DNA of 64,000 bases from positions 2,382,733 through 2,446,732 of the forward strand of contig JAUPFP010000025.1 in assembly GCA_036925085.1 (NCBI GenBank), written 5' to 3'. The DNA is from Brachycybe producta. Its lineage: Eukaryota > Arthropoda > Diplopoda > Playtdesmida > Andrognathidae. Positions 56,587 through 64,000 of this stretch are shown one piece after another (position 1 is the stretch's first letter; the number at the start of each line of letters is the position of its first letter). The notes under the pieces are model-generated. The model was not told the origin of the DNA. It worked only from the letters and a program-made list of their open reading frames with translations, and made no database searches. A program made the position numbers and the translations under genes.

Positions 56587-57378
56587 CACATAGAGGTAAC
56601 TCAACTCATGTTATTGAAAAAAAAAAACCGTCTTGAGTGAATGAGCTTTAATAGCATAGCCTCTTTTCAAGGTTCTCTCAAGGTAATATTCCTATTCTTC
56701 TTTAAAAAAAAGTACTTGAATCTTCTTTACAAAGCCAGTCACTGTTTATGAAATCATTGAAATGCTATAATTTGTTAATCTAAACCCGAATGTAGCTCTA
56801 AGTAGACGTGGCGCCATCTATTGGCTACACTCAGCTATGGCACAGAATGGATTATTAAAGCTATAATTATTAGGGCTCGGATTTTTATGCATATTAAGCA
56901 AACGTTTCTCAATCTGTAGCCCAAAGATCAAGTATGAAGTAACAACAACTCCGTTTAGATCAACCAACAATTATGGTTTTTCTATTCAAAAACACTCGTT
57001 AGAGGCTAGTACTCCAGTTAACAACTGATAGTAAATAAACATCTAGCCCCTCACCAGCCTTTTTGATTAGAAAAAAACATAGTTGCAGTTGACGTAACAA
57101 TGATGATGATTATTTCACAATTGGCACTTGGGCCACAAATTGAGAAACATTTGCTTGATACTGCATATAAATCCGAGCCCTAATAATTATATAAGTATAT
57201 TAGGGCTAAAATGTTCTTCTCAGTTACAATTTAACGAAAACCTAGTAAAATAGTATAGCCTTGCAAAAGAAATTCAAGGATTAAAAAAAGACCCTTGAAG
57301 CGAAGTTATACAATTAATGCTCACTCATTGACGACGATTTTTAATCTAACATGTAGTTGAGCTACCTCTATGTATCTA
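56587..57378. repeat. Inverted pair of family Q around a family E element
   Basis: Family Q is read on the minus strand at 56,587-56,690 and on the plus strand at 57,285-57,378 (CATGTAGTTGAGCTACCTC). The pair encloses the E element and a GGCGCCATCTATTGGC motif at 56,811. Confidence 0.55.
56871..57182. mobile_element. hAT-like MITE family E with exact target duplication ATAATTAT
   Basis: 312 bp from TAGGGCTCGGATTTTTATGC to AAATCCGAGCCCTA. ATAATTAT lies at 56,863-56,870 and 57,183-57,190. It has a single copy of the internal GTTAGAGGCTAG/CTAGCCCCT pair. Confidence 0.9.
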
Positions 57379-57628
57379 TGGATGCTCAATTTTGGGGGCA
57401 GAGCTCTTTAAGTTAAGCTACCTCTATATATGTCTCTTGATAAGACAGAAATCACTGAACTTGATTGTAGGCCAATCAGCACCGTTTATAATACACCGTG
57501 GCCAACAAGGGACCCTCTGGATAGGTTTGAGAGGAACCAAAGGAGGGGTTTTCAGAGGATTCTCTTTCTGGACATTAGGAACAACTGATACCCATTGATA
57601 ATATCAGAGAGAACTTCCGAAAAAAAAA

Positions 57629-60542
57629 ATGATCCACAGTCTGTTTATGATAAATACAGCTGGGTAAAAATGACATCCAGGAATACTTTTTTTTTTTAAA
57701 TAATTTCATTAAATTATCTTTAATTTCTTTTTCTTACTTATATACAGAGATGTGTTCATGGAGAAACACTGGAAGAGTATTATTAACAGGTCAGTTTGCG
57801 ACTATTTCTTCGACGCACAACGTAAAGCTTCGAGCTTGGACGATGTCCCTCCAGTGGTCACTACACCACAGCACTACCTGATTAGCATTTATAGGTGTCA
57901 GCTCTATTTCGTAGCTGTTTGCACCACAGAGGGTCTGTTTTGTAAGGTCGGCTTCACAGAGACCACTTTGTGGCCACGAACATAAAAGTGGCAACCACCG
58001 TTCGTTTGTCAGGCGGTGATCTAAGTCGTCCGAACCGACAACAGCCCCATCCTTTCACCCGAGTGGTCCGTGTGAAGCCAGCCACGTAAACCACTTCATG
58101 GTGCTACTTTGTGGCGCGACAAAGTGGTCCGTGTGAAGCCGGCCTAAAAAAAAATAACAACATAATACAAAAACAAACACGTCTCGTAAAAATTTTTTCC
58201 CTTTTCTCACAGTTCCTCCGTTATTCGTCGTCGAGTTCTTGCATCGTGTGGTCGATACTTTCGAAGATTATTTTACGGAATGCACCGAGTCGCTCATCAA
58301 GGAACATTACGTCGTAGTTTACGAGGTGCATCGAGGAAATTATCACTCGAATCCATCGACTCTTAAAACTCAACTCTTACTAGACCAATTATTTGCTTTC
58401 TTTTCAGTTACTTGACGAGATGCTGGACAACGGTTTTCCTTTAGCCACCGAATCGAACATTTTGAAAGAACTTATCAAACCACCGAACATTCTAAGAACA
58501 ATCGCAAACACCGTAACAGGGCGTTCGAAGTACGACATCCAGTTATTTATTTATTTCAAAGTTAATCTGGAATGACTTTTAATTTTGCAGTGTGAGCGCA
58601 ACACTGCCCACCGGTCAGTTATCCAACATTCCGTGGAGACGAACCGGCGTTAAATACACAAACAACGAAGCTTATTTCGACGTCATCGAAGAAGTCGATG
58701 CAATCATCGATAAATCGGGAGCCACCGTTTTTGCCGAGATACAGGGCTATGTAATCATAGAAAGCCGGATAATTGGTCCATTTTATTGTCTCTCGATCCA
58801 TTCGTAACTCGATCCGTTTTTATTTTTAGGTCGACTGTTGCATCAAACTGAGTGGAATGCCAGATCTAACACTGTCTTTTATCAATCCGAGACTCTTTGA
58901 CGACGTCAGCTTCCATCCTTGCGTTCGTTTCAAACGCTGGGAGGTAAAAAAGGGGGGGGGGACATGTTTTTTTTATACCTGTCTCTTATCGAACCTTACC
59001 GTTATCGTCGTCATCTTGTTTCCATTTAGTCCGAAAAGATCCTCTCTTTTGTTCCACCTGATGGTAACTTCCGTTTAATGTCGTATCACATCGGATCGCA
59101 GAAGTTTGTCACTTCACTCGATTTTTATAATTCTGTAACGAAACAAACGATTTTGAGGTTTTCTGTCTGTTTCTCTCTCTCTCTCTCGTACTTTAGTATG
59201 GTGGCGATTCCTGTTTACGTGAGGCACAACATTTCGTTTCGTGATATCGGAGGTGGAAAACTCGACATAACTGTCGGACCGAAACAAACGATGGGAAAAA
59301 TGGTAACATTTTTAATGAAGAATTTTAATTGAGAATCTGTTTATTCTGTATATCAGGAGTAACAACTAAAGAGAAATTGTCTGCCTCTAGCTAAAGTGAT
59401 TACTCTTCTAGTTTCTAAAACACTTTCCAAGTTTCTCGTAATTTTACTCCTGAAAGACAGAAAAACAACAGTTCGTCGGGCGTTTATGCTTTAAATCCAC
59501 CTTAAGCGTGGTTTTTTCTTTATTGAGATTTTCCTGCTTTTATTTTAGGTTGAAGGAGTTATTTTAGAAATTCCAATGTCGAAATCGGTTCTTAACGTGA
59601 CTCTGATTTCGAGTCAGGGAAAATACACTTTCGATCCCGTCAGTAAAGTTCTCGTTTGGGATGTTGGACGTATCGATCCGACACGATTACCGAACCTCCG
59701 TGGATCGGTCAGTCAGACTTCTCTTAATCTTTAATCTTCCAAATGTCCACCCTTTAATGTAAAGTTTGGTTCTTTCTATTTTTCTTCTTGTTTAGATCAA
59801 TTTTCAAAGTGGATCTCCACCTCCCGAGTCTAATCCTGCCATCGCAGTAAGCTCGCGAGCCTTCTCGCTCTCTCTCTCTTTTAGTCAGAATTTTTCCGTG
59901 TTTATAGTCGGCATTTTGTGAACACATCCTTTCACATCTGAGAGGATGTCATCGTGAAACACCTGACTATAAACGCGCCATAAAGATCTGGCTAATGTTT
60001 GAAAAATTGTAAACGCCCCTTAAATTTTGCTTCTTTTGTCTTTCAGGAGCAAAATTAAAGAGAAATTTCAAAGTGTTTTAGAAACTAGAAGGGTAGCTTA
60101 ATCACTTAAGCGTATCTTCATGTTGATATCTTTTAAAATAAACTTTTTATTTCAGTTTGAACTTCAAACAGATGATATTTTTTTTAAATTTTTGTTTATA
60201 AAAAGTTTATTTTGAATGAAATCAACAGAAAAAGACCCTTAAGTAACTGATCTACCCTTCCAGTTTATAAAACACTTTCTAGTTTCTCTTCGTTTTGCTT
60301 CTGAAAGACAGAATAATCAAAGATTTCGATTATCAGCCGTTCGTAAAACATTTTTAAGTCTTATCTCGTAACGCGAATTTTTTATTTTGTTAATTATTTC
60401 TTTTAAGATCCAGTTTTCTATAAACCAGTTGGCCGTTTCTGGACTCAAAGTGAATCGGTTGGATATGTACGGAGAGAAATATAAACCATTTAAGGGAGTC
60501 AAGTACGTCACGAAAGCGGGAAGATTTCAAGTTCGAACTTAA
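57629..60542 (+). CDS. AP3M1: AP-3 adaptor complex mu subunit (complete, eleven exons)
   Basis: Medium chain of AP-3, which sorts cargo from endosomes to lysosomes and related organelles by recognising tyrosine-based signals. Exons: 57629-57663, 57748-57932, 58213-58325, 58408-58529, 58591-58750, 58830-58943, 59030-59103, 59197-59302, 59549-59707, 59796-59846, 60408-60542. They sum to 1254 bp, 417 residues plus TAA, very close to the animal family length, and every phase agrees. The 35 bp first exon (MIHSLFMINTAG) was found by the phase it had to supply. N-terminal longin-like half: DVFMEKHWKS, YLISIYR, VPPLFVVEFLHRV, LLDEMLDNGFPLATESNIL. C-terminal mu-homology half from about residue 175: LPTGQLSNIPWRR, VFAEIQG, LSGMPDL, SFHPCVRFKRWE, VAIPVYV, and the tail KYKPFKGVKYVTKAGRFQVR. 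Vertebrates have two paralogues; the symbol marks the family and does not imply one-to-one orthology. Introns 2, 8 and 10 are long and hold repeats. Confidence 0.96.
57945..58145. mobile_element. Inverted-repeat element L in AP3M intron 2
   Basis: AGGTCGGCTTCACAGAGACC at the left is matched by GGTCCGTGTGAAGCCGGCCT at the right. A second GTGGTCCGTGTGAAGCCAGC copy lies at about 58,064. It accounts for most of the 280 bp intron; the neighbouring short introns are 61-93 bp. Confidence 0.8.
59385..59480. repeat. Foldback A right arm in AP3M intron 8
   Basis: TACTCTTCTAGTTTCTAAAA, then CTCCTGAAAGACAG. Only traces of the left arm remain. Confidence 0.75.
60020..60335. repeat. Foldback A in AP3M intron 10, sense orientation
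   Basis: A full copy beginning CTTCTTTTGTCTTTCAGGAG, which reads like a strong 3' splice site (AG at 60,045-60,046) and lies upstream of the real acceptor TTTCTTTTAAG at 60,407. A separate hairpin with GTTTATAGTC ends (59,900-59,974) precedes it. Confidence 0.85.
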
Positions 60543-60618
60543 ATTAACATGAGAAAAAATTTTGATTATATATATATTTTTTTTGGTCGATTTTTGCTGC
60601 AAATTTTGAAATTCTCCA

Positions 60619-60624
60619 AATAAA
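60619..60624 (+). promoter_or_regulatory. AP3M polyadenylation signal (AATAAA)
   Basis: Canonical AATAAA 77 bp after the stop, followed by a second overlapping AATAAA. This leaves under 300 bp before the PRDX6 start codon. Confidence 0.65.
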
Positions 60625-60914
60625 TAAAGAATTAAATAAAAATTCTGATTGATTTCTGAAATTAAAAAAAAAAAACTGATAGGGATTAAATTTTTCTCCC
60701 TATCGGTCAAATTGGTTTCTTGCATCTGATCACGCAGCTTTTCGCGGGAAGAAAAAAAACTATAGAGGCCACGTGGTCGAGCTCGATCACGTGAGTTGTC
60801 AACGCCCCATAATACGTCACAAGAGGAAGTTTTTGATTACATTCCGCTTTTCCACGTATTTGCACACACACACATCAGTGAGAAGAACTGTTTTGCAAGT
60901 AAATTTTTATCATA

Positions 60915-63900
60915 ATGGTCAACCTAGGAGACGTTTTTCCCAATTTCGACGCTGAAACTAACGAAGGACATATTAAGTTCCACGAATGGCAGGGAAAAAG
61001 GTAAATAAATGTCGATCATTTCTTACATTTGTATATACATGTATATTATTATACCAGAGACAAGGGGGCGGGGAAAACGCTTTGCACGCGTCAGTACTCC
61101 TCACTCTCGCAGAACGCACGTAACCCCCTACATGTCTTTATGTATGACCATAGGTCATAGGTTAGTATAGGTGGCTATGGTATGACAAGTAGATACATAA
61201 ATCATACATTGCAATTAAGAACTCATTATCTTAAACCTTCTTATTTCGATTGCAATCTTTTGTTAATAATATCTCCATTACAGATAGACAAACAGCTGAT
61301 TAAATCCAGTCACTAAACAAACAAAACAATGTCTTACCTCAGTAAACAAAACCTTTTCCTAGAAATAAAATGTGAAACTTATTGCAGCCTTGAATGTCTG
61401 TCTCGTTTTTTCTTTCAATAGTGAACATAAAAATGTCACCTTAGCGCCCTCCAAGCGACTTGTCTGATCATTTTCGCGGGGTTTTTCAGTCTTTTCTGTA
61501 TAGTTAATGAAACGCAAGGAATAAAATTACATCTCATGACATTGTCTACGAGCGTGTGATGTCATAAAACACCTGACAGAATATTAACGATGCGGAAAAT
61601 ACCTTAAAAAATAAGCATTTCACACAAGGTCAGATTTACGAATCCAAGTTTGGCTACGTGATTGTACTAATATGGCGTCTTTCAGCATACAAACGTATGC
61701 TATCAAGACGCCATATTAGTACAACTATATGTATATAAAAAAAATTTGGCATCGCTAGTATTGCAAATTTTTTTGTCATCACATGATGGCATATTTGTGA
61801 AGCGACATCCGGCTTGAAAGGGATGTACTAATATGGCGTCTTATTTTGTTCAATTGTACGACAAAAGACGCCATATTCGTATACCCATTCGCAAACTGAA
61901 TCATATACGATGTTTCGTCAAGATTTCATGTTTGGAGGTTAGCACATGTCAACTTTTGATTAATTCGACAAAATCAGCTATTTTGGCGGCAAATTTGAAA
62001 TATATTCTCAACAATTAATTCAATATGGGCCATTACTGTATTATATTTTCGTGATTTTAAAGGAGCGTTTTTTTGGCACGCGTGTCGTTAAGTAAAAAAA
62101 AAAATTAAATTGAATAAAAAATAAAGTATGTTGGTGGACCTTTTATAATTCCAGTTGGGCAATACTATTCTCGCATCCAGCCGATTACACACCGGTTTGT
62201 ACGACCGAATTGGGCCGTGTCGCCCAACTGAAAGAAGAGTTCGATCGAAGAGGAGTTAAACTCATCGGTCTCTCTTGCGACAATGTCGAAGATCACAAAG
62301 GATGGATCAAGGTTGCCCTTCTCTCTTCTATTCGAATGAAATCAAACATTAGACCAACTCTTAAGATTAACAAATTCTCAGCAATGTTTTTTTAATTACT
62401 TTTAGGATATCCAATCCTACAGCGATCTTCCCGAGGTGTTTCCGTATCCGATCATTTCCGACAGCGAACGTTCTCTGGCTATCGAGCTCGGAATGGTGGA
62501 TCCCGTCGAGAAAGGCGGTGATGGAATGCCTCTAACTTGTAGAGCGGTCAGTCGTTTACTTTTGAGATAATTATAATTAATTTTCTTTCAAACTCGAGAC
62601 GAATTTTGTTTTGAACTTTTTATAGTATTTTTGAGATTAAAAAAAAAAATGACGAATTTTAACACTTTTAACCAGCAAATGGTTTAAAATTGCCATAAAA
62701 AGTTTATTTTCAAATTATTTTATGAACAACTGATTTTCAAAACTGTTTATTCTGGAGTTTTTAGAGCAACATTAAGGAGAAATTGAAAGTGTTTTAGAAA
62801 CTAGAATGGTAACGCAACCACTCAATAGTATTTTCACTTTGATATCTTTAAAAATAAATCTTTTATCGACCGGCAAAAACGGACACAAAAAGCTTATTTT
62901 AAAAGATATTAACATTAAAATACTTTATTGACAGCTATATGCTCCTAGTTTTTAAAACACTTTCTAGGTTTTCTTCGTTTTGCTTCTAAACGACAGAATA
63001 GTCAAGTGTATTATTTATTAAAACCTGCTTAAAATAAACTTTTTACGTCAATTTTGAAAAAGAAAAGGTCAACATTTTAGGGTTTTGACCAACAACAAAA
63101 AAGGTTTAAAAGTGCATTATGAAAAATATCATAAATATCATCAGTTTCAAACAAATCTTAACTTTTTTATTTTATTTTCAAAGGTTTTCGTCATCGGACC
63201 AGATAACACATTAAAGTTATCAATGTTGTATCCAGCTACGACGGGACGAAACTTTGAGTAACATTTCTTCCTTCGTTTTTCCATCACTTGTTCTTTCAAT
63301 TTTCGTTTTTTGTTGTTTTTTTTTTAGCGAAATCTTAAGAGTTGTTGATTCTTTGATGTTAACTGAAGAGAAAATGGTTGCAACTCCGGCCGATTGGAAA
63401 GTAAGTTATCTTCAAAAAGTGTGATATTAAGATGATTTTATTGAATCAGATGATTTTTCAACTCTTGATTATTTGACTTTCATTAAAGCAAAATTACGAG
63501 AAACTAGAAGAGTAGCTTAATCACTTAAGTGTATTCTCATGTTCACATCTTTCAAAATAAACTTTTTTATATAAAAAAATATGGTCTACTTAAACTTGGA
63601 TCATTTTCAAATTCACATAAAAAGCTTATTTTGAAAAATATCAACATGAAAATACTCTTAAGTGATTGAGCTACCCTTCTAGTTTCTAAAACACTTTCAA
63701 GTTTCTCTTAAGTTCGTACTTGATTGGCAGAATAATCAGAGTTCGAGAGGCTTTTTTTACACTTAAAACCATCTTTAAACGACTAAAGTGTTTTTATGTA
63801 TGTTTTCTCGATAGTTCGGAGACCCGTGCATGATCATACCATCCATAAAGGAACAAGACATTCCAAAACTCTTTCCGAAAGGTGTCGAAGTGAAGGAAGT

Positions 63901-63943
63901 TCCTTCTGGTCGCCGTTATCTTCGTATTACACCTCAACCGTAG
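60915..63943 (+). CDS. PRDX6: 1-Cys peroxiredoxin, PRDX6 type (complete, six exons)
   Basis: Cytosolic thiol peroxidase that reduces hydrogen peroxide and phospholipid hydroperoxides with one active cysteine. Exons: 60915-61000, 62155-62311, 62406-62546, 63184-63257, 63328-63400, 63815-63943. They total 660 bp, 219 residues plus TAG. The start [15 protein letters not shown] matches the family N-terminus. The peroxidatic cysteine is Cys44 in [15 protein letters not shown]. Later family blocks: [64 protein letters not shown] and the tail RYLRITPQP, all as expected for PRDX6 and absent from 2-Cys types. Oddity: the GDSWG lipase-type motif known from vertebrate PRDX6 reads GKSWA here (residues 27-31), keeping Ser29 but losing the final glycine. 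Introns 1, 3 and 5 contain palindromes or Foldback A; introns 2 and 4 are 94 and 70 bp. It starts 372 bp after the AP3M stop on the same strand. Confidence 0.96.
61664..61881. repeat. Two related hairpins in PRDX6 intron 1
   Basis: 61,664-61,722 is a 59 bp hairpin: GTACTAATATGGCGTCTT and its inverse at the ends, with a second stem AGCATAC/GTATGCT at the tip. 61,824-61,881 is a second hairpin with the same GTACTAATATGGCGTCTT and a slightly changed inverse (GACGCCATATTCGTAT). The two may be the ends of one element. Confidence 0.75.
62735..63012. repeat. Foldback A in PRDX6 intron 3
   Basis: GTTTTAGAAACTAGAATGGT and TATCTTTAAAAATAAATC, mirrored by AAAAAGCTTATTTTAAAAGA and CTCCTAGTTTTTAAAACACT. 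Confidence 0.8.
63445..63755. repeat. Foldback A in PRDX6 intron 5
   Basis: GAGAAACTAGAAGAGTAGCT and TCTTTCAAAATAAACTTTT, mirrored by AAAAAGCTTATTTTGAAAA and GAGCTACCCTTCTAGTTTCT. It fills nearly all of the 414 bp intron. Confidence 0.85.
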
Positions 63944-64000
63944 ACGAGAAGACATCCAAAAGTGCCTCCGAAATAAGATATTCTTCTGCTTAATGATTGT

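Noticed and set aside
57752..57985. AP3M exon 2 read as a separate 77-residue protein
   Set aside because: Its end runs through a splice donor into the inverted-repeat element L; phase and family resemblance place the exon end at 57,932.

Overview
The window looks like nuclear DNA from a bilaterian invertebrate. It is visibly AT-rich and full of microsatellites and short inverted-repeat transposons. Its protein-coding genes are split by GT-AG introns and belong to conserved animal families. I cannot name a phylum from the sequence alone. No bacterial, viral or CRISPR signal was seen.

Layout. 1-10.8 kb: an inverted-repeat element with a minisatellite core (141-955), three foldback elements, the signal-peptide exon of a leucine-rich-repeat protein on the minus strand (2037-3248, running off the left edge), then repeats. 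10.8-14.7 kb: a complete nine-exon gene for the alpha subunit of the mitochondrial processing peptidase (PMPCA). 14.7-49 kb: about 34 kb with no recognisable coding exon. It is packed with MITE-like elements, minisatellites and two adjoining long palindromes (41,006-41,459), and has one possible promoter/first exon near 19.4-19.9 kb. 49-54.8 kb: seven exons of an LMX1-type LIM-homeodomain gene (the first coding exon is not identified). 57.6-60.5 kb: a complete eleven-exon AP-3 mu subunit gene. 60.9-63.9 kb: a complete six-exon 1-Cys peroxiredoxin (PRDX6 type). The last three genes share the plus strand. Exon boundaries were set by hand from splice sites, codon phase and family resemblance, and the three complete genes each sum to a whole number of codons (550, 418 and 220 including the stop).

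The genes have unrelated housekeeping or developmental roles: mitochondrial presequence removal, a developmental transcription factor, endosomal/lysosomal cargo sorting and peroxide detoxification. There is no evidence of an operon. What unifies the window is its repeats. Foldback A, a palindromic family, appears at least 25 times, including inside introns of all four main genes. At least three other families show exact or near-exact 8-9 bp target duplications, and several insertions are nested. Of the 29 introns mapped, 17 are 61-144 bp, and all 12 longer than 200 bp carry an identifiable repeat. For the repeats, family letters (A to Q) are local labels used only here.
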